A DNA stretch of 64,000 nucleotides from Litomosoides sigmodontis. Lineage: Eukaryota; Nematoda; Chromadorea; Rhabditida; Onchocercidae. Positions 40,213 to 52,013 of the stretch are shown here, in pieces (positions within the stretch are counted from its first letter, which is position 1; each line of letters begins with the position of its first letter). A program made the position numbers and the translations under genes. The stretch spans positions 8,223,983 to 8,287,982 of the forward strand of contig OY718807.1 of the NCBI GenBank assembly GCA_963070105.1, given 5' to 3'. The notes under the pieces are model-generated. The model searched no databases, was not told the origin of the DNA, and saw nothing but the letters and a program-made list of their open reading frames with translations.

Positions 40213-42354
40213 TCCACATGAATCAGTTGAATGGATCGAACGATTTAGGTTTTATCACTTTGATTACTCTGTACTCGTCCAGTGGACGGAAAGTGAACGA
40301 TTAATTTTTTAAAAATTGGAGGTAGAGAAGGGAAAGAAACGGCGAATTTCAACAAATACTATTCAATCTTCTCTCTTTTCAAGTAAATCTATGAGATATG
40401 AGTTGGACTTATTTTTAATAATTCAACTAAAATTTTAGAAGTGATAATTAGCAGGTAATGTTTATCTGTATGATTCTACTCGTGCGAAATGAAGATTCTT
40501 CATATTTTAGCAATAAACAAATTTTATTTATCAAAAATTAAATAATAAATAAAGAAGCAAATAAGCAAACAAATAAATGTAAATAAGTGAATGAGTAAAG
40601 AAAAATAAATAAATAATAGTATTTGTTGCGCCAACGTTGTTTAGCGTATATTCTTAGTGCAGCTAATCTGACCACACAATTACAAGCAATGGCATAGCGA
40701 ATAAGCTTAAGTCACTTACGTTTTATTTTCAGGTCAAAAAAGAATGACGGAAAAGGCTACTGCATGGCTTTATGCGTTCCACGCTCACAGCAACATTTTC
40801 ATTAATTCACAATTTTTCAATGCATCCTGCTTAATTATAAAATACGCTATTTTAGGCGGAAATTGTCGATGGAATTTTCCATCCTTTTCAACATTTCTTT
40901 GAGTATCACTGACTGCTGAGGATAAAATTGATTTGCATAATTTTGAATTTTTTGAATAATTTTTCTTCAATTTAGTAAATTTAGAATATTTTGGAAAGTT
41001 AATCGAAGTGTTTTCTCTCTTTTTTTCCTAAAAAATATTTCAAGATTTCATTAAAAAGTGAAGCAAGAAGAGGAAGAAAAAAGTGAAAATCAATTGAAAA
41101 AATTTAGCGATAGTGAATGTTCCACGAATAATTAGCTTTCATTGTTATCTTTCCCGGTATATCTCGGCACATTTGCAGAAGTTAATTGAGTAAACATTTG
41201 GAGAGAATGTATTTGCACCTGTAAAAGCTGATAATTACTCACTTCACTTCTATCATTTATTCTTTAATGTACACAAATGATATCTTCGGTCTTCCGTTTT
41301 TTTTGCAACTTCTGATAATTCACGTTACATTACCAGCATAAGTTTATATTGATTTCAAAGGACAATTGCACATAACAATGAGAAATGCTAAAACCAAATG
41401 CACATTTAAAATTAAATAAAATTTAATGAATCTTTCAAAGTTAAATTGGAAACTCAATTGGATAGAGACATTTTCATGTTCTAATTTAATGTTGCATAAT
41501 TTTAATGAAATAAATGAGCAGTCTAGTAAACCATTTCCGCTTCTATCTATCACTAAATTAAATTCGTCCAACTTACTGTTTCAGCAAGTTTTCCTTGTTT
41601 TTTTTTTTTTGCTATTACAGTCAAGGACAAGTAGAGAGCGATGAAGAGATGAAGACGAAGAAGGAGAAGAAAATGTAAGGTAAAATTAGAATTTCACATA
41701 TGAAATTTCACAGTGTACAATGGCGATCGTTTGATAATTGTTCCGACTTGATGATAATTGTGGTGAAAATCAATCTTTTTGTTATAAACGACTCTTTTCA
41801 TTGTTAAACTATGCTTTAGCCATGAGAAGAAGGTCATTTCCTACGTATGCGACATCGAGTAATTAATTAGTAGTTCAAAAATAATTATTCCTAACTCATT
41901 TAACACTAAATATTTACCGTAACAAATCTAAAAATGAAGAAAGAGAAATGTATGTGTGTGTGTGTGTTTTTGCAAACAATTTGAAACTATTTATTTAATA
42001 AATTAACTAATAAAATTTTTTTTAATGCTTAAATAAATGATTGAATTTTTTTGAATACTTCAAATTAACAACGTATTTGAGCATATTTCGCAATATGAAT
42101 GCATAATACTAACTGAAGTGCTTCAATTATTGTCAAACTGTTGTACAATTGCCAACAATTTAAAGTTCAAATTTTACAATCCTCTCATAAAGTTAATTTA
42201 ACTTGTTTCCTCCTCCTCTCCTCCCCGTCCGCTTTTCTCCCAAAAGAAAAAATGAAATTTACATTGTTAGAAAATAAATGCAAACTACTGATGTATTTAA
42301 TAGAAGTTATAAGCCAATAAGATTGCTTAAATTATTTTTAGGTTAGTTAAGAGA

Positions 42355-42600
42355 AATCATTAATTTATTGCGGAAAAATTCCACTGATTTGAATATATCA
42401 AGAAATTTAATTTCAAAAAATTTAATTCATATTAGTTGAAGAAAAAGAAATGAAGGCGAGAATCAAGTAAATTGATAGGAATTATTAATTGACTATGCGA
42501 AAATTCCGCTCATTTCAATATGTCATAAAATTTAATTCATATTAGTTGAAGAAAAAAAATGAAGGAAATACTCAGATTAACTAGCATAAATTGTTAACCT
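42355..42600. repeat. 110-bp imperfect tandem repeat, two full copies plus a partial third
   Basis: The motif TTTAATTCATATTAGTTGAA followed by GAAAAA...ATGAAGG occurs at 42421 and again at 42531, exactly 110 bases apart. Upstream of each is a diverged copy of ATTAATT...GCG(G)AAAAATTCC. A third partial start (ATTGTTAACCTATTACGGGA) follows. Probably an old tandem duplication. Confidence 0.8.
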
Positions 42601-42939
42601 ATTACGGGAAAGAATAGAAGCTCCCAAATAAAATAGTTCCATTCAGTGTAATTGAAAAAAAAAACTTATCGATCGATAAGCGCAATTACTAATTAAAAGA
42701 TTAATTAAAACATTTCTCAAATTTCTGTAGCCAAAAAAAAAGTCACCGCAATAAATAATAAAAATTAATATCTAAATTTTCTCACACAATAAATAAAATA
42801 GGATGTGTTGCCTTAATTTTAAAGATTTGAAAAAAAAAAATTGGCAGAAAATGCTAGATGAAAGGAACGAGGAGGAGGAGGAGATTTAGCCAGGTGAATG
42901 AAACAGATTGCCGTACGAGTGATGACGAAGTGTGATATA

Positions 42940-42940
<1 letters not shown>

Positions 42941-42972
<32 letters not shown>

Positions 42973-43012
42973 GTGCGTGTGTGTGTGCGTGTGTGCGTGT
43001 GATCCAGTAAGT
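42941..43012. repeat. (GT)n microsatellite with GCGT interruptions
   Basis: About 70 bases, similar in make-up to the array at 2611-2691: pure GT followed by mixed GTGC/GTGT units. The His/Thr frames across it are artefacts. Confidence 0.95.
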
Positions 43013-45456
43013 GAGCGAGTGCCGTGAAAAAAATCATAAAAGGAAATTGAAAAAGGATGGATGATGGGCGCGCACATTGCTGGTTGTGTGTTGCTTTGGA
43101 TAACAGACGGGGCGGAAAATGACCTTGTTGTTAGAGGAATATTGGATTTCACATATTCCACACAGATCATAGATCTGCGCAAAAGATCCTAGAAATGATC
43201 ACTTATCCAACTAAACTGCTTGTTATTTCATAGATCTGTGAAATAGATTTAATCCTCAATTCTAGTGATTTTTATCTCAGTAATTGTTCACTTCACAATT
43301 TAAATTCCTAAATTGTTCATTTTTTTTTCTTTTATTTCTCTCTCTCTCTTCCTCTCCTCTTCTAGCTGATTGAATTTATGAAATTTATTACTTCTAGCTT
43401 TTTCCATTCAAATTTACGTATCATTTTAGCTAAGCGTGAAATGATAATATCTATCATTCAGTGAATATTTCACAAGCAATATTTAATTCGATAATCGTTT
43501 AAATAGTTTAAAAGTTTGAAAAGAATTTCCAAAAGTGGAACAGTAAAAGAGGTTCAATGATCAGTGTTATTTGAGAAAAGATATTCCAATCGTAATAATG
43601 CTGTTGATAATATACTATTATCAACGAAAACATTAATGAGGTCAATGCTACATTGTTAACCTAATTTGAAAAATTTATTTTAAATTCATTTCTCTTTCCT
43701 ATATGTGAGGCTAAAACCCCTAAATTAAATAACATATCAAATGAAACGGTTTTTTTTTCTTTTTTTTTTTTTTTGGAGAGGAAGAGAGAAACCGATGAAA
43801 ATATCCCGCTGCATGAGTGCTTTACAAATCTATCTGAGATCAATATCAACAACAGATGCCTTCGATGATCCGATTTAAATATTTTGTTAGAATACAAACA
43901 TAACAATTCCGAAAAGTCATTTCAATTTCAATCTAATATATCTTAATTCATAAATTCTTCATTAAATGTCTTATGCAATGAAACTCTTCCTTCTTTTGCC
44001 TTATGTTTTAGAATCCAAAAATAAATTCGAACTACATTTTAAGCATCATTAAATTTTATTAAAATCTAATTTCAATGCAATTTACAATAAACATGCATTT
44101 CAAATTTCCATTCTATTAGTCATACTAATACAAAATTATGGAATATATCGTAAAGTATGTGGTAAACTCAAAATTATGGAATATACGTATACAAGTCCAA
44201 TGTACGTGTTCGCCGCTTACCGTGAATAAGTTGTGAGCGTAATTTGTGAAAGAACAATTGTACTAAGAATGAGGAAATGAGAACTCATCCTAAACATGTA
44301 ACTTAAAAAACTACTGTAGAGAAGAGAAGCTTTTGAGCTGCACTAATGTCACGTCACACGTCAATTATCACGTTTACTTTATTGAATCACACATTTCTTA
44401 GAAAGATTACAGTACTCTGTTATAGAGTTATTGCAAGGAATCATTCGCCAATTTACTCAACAATCTTGCGTTAGATAATTCTCGGAAAATTAACACTTTC
44501 AGTTAGCGTAGTGGAGGAGATGAGTAAGTAATAGAAGTGAAGAGTAAGAAGGTGAGAGAGGGATGAGGCAGCTAAGTTACAATTACACATAGCCTATTTT
44601 CTTTTTTTTAGGCATTTGAAAACATTGCGTAAATTAAAAATGCAAAAAAATTTAAATTAAAAAAAAAACTGACAATTGTTCATTTGTAATATTTTAAGCC
44701 ATTTTTTTTAACTTCAAAAAGATAGCAAATTCAGAGAGATATGAAGCTCATTTCGACCAGTGTTACTTCAGAAGAAAAGATTAAACTTGGTGAAATTGCT
44801 CACTCCATAGTACCACTGATGAAGTGGTGCACAAATTACAGGTGCCCAACTATCACTTTGGTATTATTAGACTTGTGGATCGTATCAGCTAACTTACCAG
44901 TACTCTCCATCGATATCATTTTCAAAATTAAAAAAAAAGCATGAAATATACGATTCCTAGGCTTTTTTTTACGTCAATTCCTTTTCACATCCTATTCTGC
45001 GCAATTAATTTCTTGCGACTGCGACACTTTATATCATTTTCATTACATTTAAACTAATTATTGTTCAACAAAATCGAACGAATGAATCATTTCAAAATTA
45101 TATAACCGCTAATTTAATTGAATTTTGGAAGATGACAGAGTGGCAAGACGTACGGACGACGGGAAGGAGTGGAAATAGTTGAGGAAAAGATTGAAAGGGT
45201 GCAGCGTTACCGCCCTTCTTCTGCGTCAGAGATAGGGGGGGTTTTTAGGTTGTTGCGACAGAAGCTACAAATTCTGTATTACGGGGAATGTGGGATCGGT
45301 CGGATTAGCAGACCTTTGCTGGGTGTTTCAGGTGTGGTTGGTGGTGGAAGTGAAAAACCGAGTGGTACCTTCCTGTCTCAATTATATACTTGTTTGATTC
45401 GCTTAGGTGTATTTTGAAAAATTACGTACACTGAATTTCAGCTCTTCTCGAATACG

Positions 45457-48400
45457 ATGGGTTTGGTAGCGGAGAGTTTTGTCGATATTAAGCCGGATCC
45501 GGCACTGCTTGATGCTAATTTTGATGGCTACAAGCTCACACTTGATCCTTTCCCTATTTTCAGTTATCCCTTGGAAGTTCCAGGTCTGCTCCCTTCCTAT
45601 CACGTTGCACTTTCTTGTTTGTATTAATTGAACTGCTCTAATTATCATATCATTATAATTTCCTGCTTATGCTTTTTGCTGGAAAGCCGCGAGTTTTTAA
45701 AAAAGAGATGATTATGACATTTCAGTTATTAGTGAAAATGATGGTCGAATTGATGTATCAAGGAATATTTTTAGTGCGTGAGTTACACACGAGCAATGTT
45801 CAATATGGATTCGAGCATATCAAATTGTTTACCGATATCAATTATCTAATATACGATCCTTATGCATCAGATTCGGGACATAAACGTTTTGTGACTGTTT
45901 TGCAGGACTTTCATTTGTTGTTAATCACTTTCGATATTCAGGTAATTTAATTTGATGCATGTTTTTCAGTCTACTTTAATTTCACAGTAACTTTTTATTA
46001 CATGAAGAAGTAAAATTTCAACTTATCAGACTCATGTACTTTTCAAATGAACCCAGCACTAGCAGCTTTGTACTTTGTTAGGTAATTTTTGTCGACTGTT
46101 ACATGCTTTGTACTAGTTCAAGTTCCTTGTATTTATTAGATAATAATAGTCTGCCGTTCATGTGAAAAGTTTGAGACTCGTAGAGTGGTTTATTTATGAA
46201 AGCAGTTGCTGATATGCTTCCATCGCAACTACCCACTTCATCTTCTGGCTGATTGGTGACAAGGATAGAATACATATTTTTGTAAAAAAAATTTCAAGGA
46301 TTCGCGAAAACTTCTATGTGCAAACCGAAGGCAATTATTCCCATCTCTTTATAATTCTTGAAGGGGCTTGATAATTTATTATTCAGGATTTTGCAGGCGA
46401 AAAAATTCACAATTACGAAAAGCGATATAGTTATCGCTGTACCACCTGATGAAGAAAGCGTACTAGATCGATATCCAGCTACAATATCGTTTCCAGATTC
46501 CAGCCATGCCTTTGTATCTAACGGTTTTGGTCGTCTGACAATGTATGTTACTGGTGACCGGCATAACGGGACAACTTGGAAGGTCTTTTTTTGACATGAA
46601 GTTTCAAAATTTTAACAAGTCAGATTATAGAGTACGCTATTTTGATTTTCAAAATGCGTAAATGCATATGATTTAGGAATGCCTTAGTGCGGAGCCGCTT
46701 GTGGTTGATGGTGAAGTGAACTCATTTATAATTGTTGAAAGCCGTTATATTGACAATAAGTTTGATGTACTATTACGATGTGTTGTATCCAATGCTAAAT
46801 CTTCAAATCAAGGAAATTTTTCTAGCAAAATGGTCTGGTTAACCGTTATCAGGGGTCAGTTTTTTTTCTGATCAAGACTCGTACTTCCAAAAATTTGTTC
46901 ATCACCGTACGTTATTATATGGTGTGGCACTCACGGCATTGGAGGGAGTTTTTTTTTCACTTACTCAGAATAAGATGTGCTGGATGCAAGAAGATATTAT
47001 TGAAGGAAACTCCGATGAAAATCCTAAAATTTTAAATCCATGTGCTTCTAAAATTAGGCGTATTTCACTTTATTTCCTTTATTTTTCTTCAGAAGTTGAG
47101 GAAATGAAGATAGCTGAATTTCGCAGCATTATATGCAGTGGTCATACCGAAATGGTCACATTTGACCAATTTCCAGATGGCTTAATCGTTATTAGTACTG
47201 GTGATCTAAATTTCTGTGAGAATGGAGTAACTGTATCGAATACAGCAGATCAGGAAATGACTAAAGAATATGGTAAAAGTTTCTCTATAGTTTTTCCACT
47301 CTATTGAATTTTAGACGAGTTTAGACAAATTTATAAAATTTCCAATCTTTGCTATTTTTAGGTGTTGAAGTTGAAAAACTAACGAGGAAAAGATACGCTT
47401 GGTCTCAAACAGGAACTGACGTGACAGCAGTATTTACCTGTGATGAGACAATTTCAAAAAAAGATGTTTCATTGTCGTTGAGTGCGACATCTATTCATTT
47501 TTCTGTAAAGAATGTAATACTCATCGGTGGAATTCTTGGTGGCTCAGTCGATCCATCGTCATCAACTTACACTATCGATGATAATAAGTAAGTTACTTGT
47601 CTAGTGGTCTAACTGATTAAATTCATATGTTTCCAATTCTGCAATACGATTCTGTGTTAAATCACCATTTGTGCCGTATCAATTGTTTCTTTTGTTGTTG
47701 AGAGTGTTTAGTACTTAATTTTTGATAGTATATTTTTTGCAATAAAATTTCTGCGCTTGAGGTTAGAATTATATCTGGCTAAAAGTGGAAGCGGTTTAAC
47801 TAATTGGTCGGAGTTGGTGCTGAATGACAATCAAGGTGTCTATGAAGTTGATCCTGAGTCGCTGAATATTGCTTCAGAGATGTTAGAGCGTTTTACGTCT
47901 GAATCGCAGGTGCAACACAACAATAATATATTTATTGAATACAAGATTTTTCGGTTGGCCACTTTTATAAATTAGTTTCTAATTTTTCTTGTAATTTTAA
48001 TGAATCATCAGGCTGTGGGTAATGGGCGAGTTGATCGAAATTTTAACGTCGAACAGATGGAAGATTGTGATATGACTATGGATAACATTTGCAAAATTCG
48101 TTGGTTGAATTGTGTTTCACAGAAGTTAAATTACGAGGTAGTAAGCACTATCACCTTAATCAAGATCTGAGATGTTTCATTTGCGTATATAAAGTTGTCT
48201 TATTTTTTTTTCTACTGTCTTTCTTGAAAATAAGGAAATAAAATTAAAAACAAATAAATTTGTGTTTCCCTACTAATAATTAGTAGGGAGACATAAAAAA
48301 TTAAGTTTACATGGCATTGGATACCATTTCTGTGCTTTATTTTTTAAATGACACGTATTATAGAGTGATATAACAACGCACAATATTTTATTCTCTGTAT

Positions 48401-49202
48401 GTTTGGATTTTGGACCACGTTTTTTTTGTATTCGTATGGATGTTGATGGCATTTTATGGAAATTTACGGAGGGAGGCAAGAAAGTTCAGCATCATGCAAC
48501 ATTCAATGCATTCGGATATGTTCAGGTACATGTCGTACTTGTTGAAAAAATTTGGACTTCCGATATACAAGCCATAAAAGTTTGCGTTTTAATAACATAT
48601 GTCGAAGTGAAAACTATTTTTTTTAGAAAGACAGTATTTACGAACCTGCATATAAAAAAGCGAAAGCGTTTTCACTGTTGCAAATGATATTGAACTTGCA
48701 AGCATCGAGATTTAGAGTGATTCTTATAGTACTGGGAAAATAGACTACCTTAAAATATTGTTTTATAACATATATTTTAACAATTTGTTGTGTTGTAAAT
48801 TTGGGATGTTTGTAGGCATCTAAAACGCAGCGAAAATTCACTACCTGCCCAGCTGATTGTTCGTACGTAGTTATTGTTGAAGGAAAACGTCATGCATTTG
48901 TTTACTGGCAACCGTCAACAATAACTTCAGGTATTTATTATCCATATTCCACTGTACAGAATGAAATTTTTAGGCACTTTTACGAGAGTTAGTTCTGTTT
49001 AGATTTGCGGAATCGAAAAACAGGCCGTCGAGTTGCTGGCGTTGCCAAGCAGCAGTTGATATCTTTATCAAAACCTTCTGAATTTTGTGATGCTAGCGCT
49101 GTAGCGGAAAATATCGTTGGCGTTCATGCCGATAATGAATTTCTTTTTATTTTAACTACTGCTGATGTTTTCGCTGTGCTTTTAAAAGATTCTTCTAAGT
49201 AA
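45457..49202 (+). CDS. NUDCD1: NudC domain-containing protein 1 (CML66 family)
   Basis: NUDCD1 is a NudC-family co-chaperone with a p23-like CS domain set inside a seven-bladed WD-like propeller; in other animals it binds a DEAH-box helicase (DHX15) and COPI. Eleven exons (45457-45583, 45775-45941, 46397-46582, 46677-46854, 47093-47272, 47362-47587, 47762-47909, 48012-48137, 48364-48525, 48816-48930, 49003-49202) give 604 residues (human 583). Matches to human include LLDANFDGYKLTLDPFP, SNGFGRLTMYVTGDR, the CS domain from RKRYAWSQTGTDVTAVF to LTNWSELVLND, ATFNAFGYVQASK, and RKTGRRVAGVAKQQL near the end. A TTTCAG acceptor lies 16 bases before the ATG, fitting trans-splicing. First of three closely spaced plus-strand genes. 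Confidence 0.94.
48267..48289. repeat. 11-bp perfect palindrome (1-base centre) in NUDCD1 intron
   Basis: TCCCTACTAAT, one A, ATTAGTAGGGA. A near-perfect palindrome inside the intron between exons 8 and 9; possibly chance or a mobile-element terminus. Confidence 0.85.
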
Positions 49203-49403
49203 TGAAAGTATCTCAGTTGTATAAACAAAGCTACAAGTTTTGATGGTTTATCAGGAATTAATAGAAATTACTATGCTAATGAATGTTGTAACAGTACCAT
49301 GGTTTTGATATGTGATGACTTCCGTAATTTTGTTTTTGTATGGAAGAATCGCCGAGATTTCATCGACGTAATTTATTCATTTTATCTATCTTGTTATTTT
49401 GCA

Positions 49404-49409
49404 AATAAA
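49404..49409 (+). terminator. Polyadenylation signal AATAAA, NUDCD1
   Basis: Lies about 200 bases after the stop and about 350 bases before the RPP30 start, which would suit 3'-end formation inside a nematode-type operon. Confidence 0.5.
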
Positions 49410-49755
49410 AGCTTCAGATAAAATGTTTTCCGTAGCGCCCCGTCAATGTTTATACTACTGCTGTTTCGGAAATTATATGAAATTGGATTTACATGAAAGT
49501 AGTAAATGTAGTTATTCGAACTGTCATGACTGCTATTCGGATACCATTCTCATGCCCAACATGCGATAGAAATTCATTGCGAAGGTTGAAGTATTTAAGT
49601 TAATCTCGACTTTTTATGTTCTAAGGGCCTGTTGGTTTGATGGAATTGTTATCGATATTTCAGGTTTAAGGGACGTGTGTCTTAAGCTGTGAATGTTGGT
49701 GTCCTCGCTTTTGGCATCAATGAGGTATACAGTGTAATTGAATTGTTATAGGAGA

Positions 49756-51441
49756 ATGTCTTCGTCCTTTGTGGATGATCATTTCCAATTTGCTGAAATG
49801 AACATTAAGCATACGGGTGATATGGATGAGACCACAGCAATGGTACGTCGAGCAGTACGTATGGGTTACGATTGTGTTGTAATTAATACTGATATAGGGC
49901 AGATGATGCAGGAGAGTATGAATCTGGTAAGTCATCGAGTTCATTACCAACTTGAAAGTTCTTACTAAATCAGTGTAGACATTCAAATGAGTGTTTGTAT
50001 TAGGCAACTTTCTACATTCGACATCTTCTTTTTTAGACAATAGTTTTAGGGTGATGAGCCACCGCACAAGAAGAAGAGGAAGGGTGGTAAGGAGCGGAAC
50101 GTTATACCAGATCCAGTTAGCATCGATTGTTCTCAGTTGGATACCAGTATGCTTGAGGCAAATGGGAAACGTCTCAGGATTTTTAGGTGCATCAATAAAT
50201 GGTTCTCCTGTGCTTGTTCATTGAAGAGAAGAATTCGAATTATAATTGTCACGATTTATTTGAAGGACATGATGGTTGTGTGTGGAGCTGTAATGGAATG
50301 ATTTAGTAGTTAATTAGTTCAATCACTATATTAATTCATCGGAAATTTTTAGTCGTTTAACTACTACAATATCAAGCAGTACAGAGGTTCATTTACTCAT
50401 GCATCATCCTCAGTTGAAAAAGTACGATTTGATTGCTGTACGTCCGTCAGATGATCAGATCCTTCAAACGCTAAGCAGGAAGGGTGAATTCGTCGATATT
50501 ATCACTTACGAACAAGCATCAACATCTGTTGGATGGCTGAATAAAAGCAAGGTAGCAGGACTAGTAATTACCTAGTAGAATTTATTATTTTATTTTTTGA
50601 AAGTGAGGTTATTAGATGTAATTAAAGATCAAACCTATATTTAATTCATACTACAAGTAGGAGTAATTTCCAAGTTTTGCTGATATAATAATATAGAGAA
50701 TGATAATATAATATGATTTCTTTCCAGATTATTCAACTATGTGTTAATGACGGCATAACATTCGAGATCACCTATGCTGATGCTTTGAAAGACAGTAGTC
50801 AAAGACGAGAGGTATTCCTTTTATTATTATTGTCACAGTGTGTGAATTTTGAAATAAGCGCTAGAGAATAATTTTTTGCTAACACGTGGAACCAACTTTG
50901 GCTAAACAAATCCTTTTCTTGTTAACCGATTGCTTATAACTTTTTTTTGAGTATTTTAGTGATAGTTTTAACATTTTCAATACTTTTAGGTGTTAACTAA
51001 TGGTCGACAGCTGTTAATGTCTACAAAAAATGGTGATGGCGTTGTGATAGCAAGTGGTGCTGAAAGAATGATTGATATTAGAGCACCATATGATGCCGCC
51101 AATATATCAGTCCTTTTTGGTGTTCGTCCCGGGTGTGCGCGGAAATTTGTTGCAAGTCAGCGATAAATTTCTTTACTTCTTTAATATCCTACCTCTTTTA
51201 TTTTATTCGTTTTCAAAAATAAAATTGCAAAATTCTTTAAGGTAATGCTAGGAGAACTTTGTTGAGAGCGGAATCTCGTAAAACATTGAAAGGTGGTGTG
51301 TTAATACGAACTAAGGAAGATTTACCGAAGAATCTCACTGCACGTCTAAATGTAATTGAGAAGATTATGAGAATACCGGAATTTCGAGCTCAGCTGGAAA
51401 TCGTAAAAGGTGAAGCAGAACAGGAGACTAAGAAGAAATGA
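49756..51441 (+). CDS. RPP30: RNase P/MRP protein subunit p30
   Basis: RPP30 is a TIM-barrel protein subunit of nuclear RNase P (tRNA 5' leader removal) and RNase MRP. Exons: 49756-49926, 50050-50186, 50353-50551, 50728-50811, 50990-51155, 51242-51441; 318 residues (human 268). Matches include FAEMNIKHTGD at the N-terminus, LRIFSRLTTTISSSTEVHLL, YDLIAVRPSDDQILQTLSRK, DGITFEITYADALKDSSQRR, and IDIRAPYDAANISVLFG (family signature, human IRGPYDVANLGLLFG). The C-terminus is Lys-rich (QETKKK). An insertion PPHKKKRKGGKERN resembles a classical nuclear localisation signal. The ATG lies a few bases after a TTATAG acceptor, consistent with trans-splicing. It sits 553 bases after NUDCD1 and 572 bases before TRMT10C. 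Confidence 0.93.
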
Positions 51442-51597
51442 TTTTGGAAAATATGCATTACTTTAACTTTGATTTCCTAAGTTGTTGTTTTTTGTATTAA
51501 ATTGGTATACCGGTTCCGCAAGTACAATTCTCTTCCTTTTGTAACAGAATGATTCCCAGCACAATTCCTTGTTTATTTCCATTAATATATGTGTCAA

Positions 51598-51603
51598 AAT
51601 AAA
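51598..51603 (+). terminator. Polyadenylation signal AATAAA, RPP30
   Basis: About 155 bases after the stop; several AATAAA variants follow in the next 60 bases. Confidence 0.5.
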
Positions 51604-52013
51604 ATACACATGAAATAAAAGCATTTCGTTTCAAAGCATTCCATTTAAAGCAAATAAATGTCGGGAATAAAAGCATTCCGGATATTTATTTGCTCGATGT
51701 GTTTAACTTAACTGTTATCAGTTCATATTTGTTAAATGTGTTAATTACACTTGATTTCTCAAAGAGATAAATGTCTGCTTTTGGACTATTTTCCACCTTT
51801 ATTAATATTTAACTTCTGCATCCGAAATGAATGTTAAGACGTATTTCCAACGATTTTTTGTGTTCCCTTATCTCTTCAATTTAGATACCAACTGATTAAC
51901 AAATTGAATTGTCGGAATTGCTCCCACTCTTTTAGGTTCTCATTTCTTTTCATATTCGTGCACAGCATCCTTCGTATAGGCCTGTGATATATATATATAT
52001 ATATGAGAATTAG

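Larger units (their letters stand above)
38005..45456. other. 7.4-kb repeat-rich region with no supported gene
   Basis: Very AT-rich. It contains GAT, CA, GA, AAAC, AAAT and GT simple repeats, a degenerate ATTAGTTGTA-type repeat (38610-38705), and a two-to-three copy 110-bp tandem repeat (about 42355-42600). All open frames are short, repeat-derived or lack splice context. Both flanking genes point away from it, so both promoters must lie at its ends. The right end (45130-45430) is distinctly more G-rich and is the likely NUDCD1 promoter/leader. Confidence 0.6.

Noticed and set aside
44741..44944. 67-residue ATG frame in the gene desert
   Set aside because: No splice partners, no recognisable motif, ends in poly-Lys from an A run.
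45169..45417. 82-residue frame with GTG start before NUDCD1
   Set aside because: No ATG and no family match. The region is better explained as promoter/5' leader before the TTTCAG at about 45436.
46924..47092. Upstream part of the 127-residue frame in NUDCD1
   Set aside because: Open in frame with exon 5, but the acceptor TTCTTCAG at 47085-47092 joins in phase to exon 4, and the upstream part has no counterpart in NUDCD1; it is intron.
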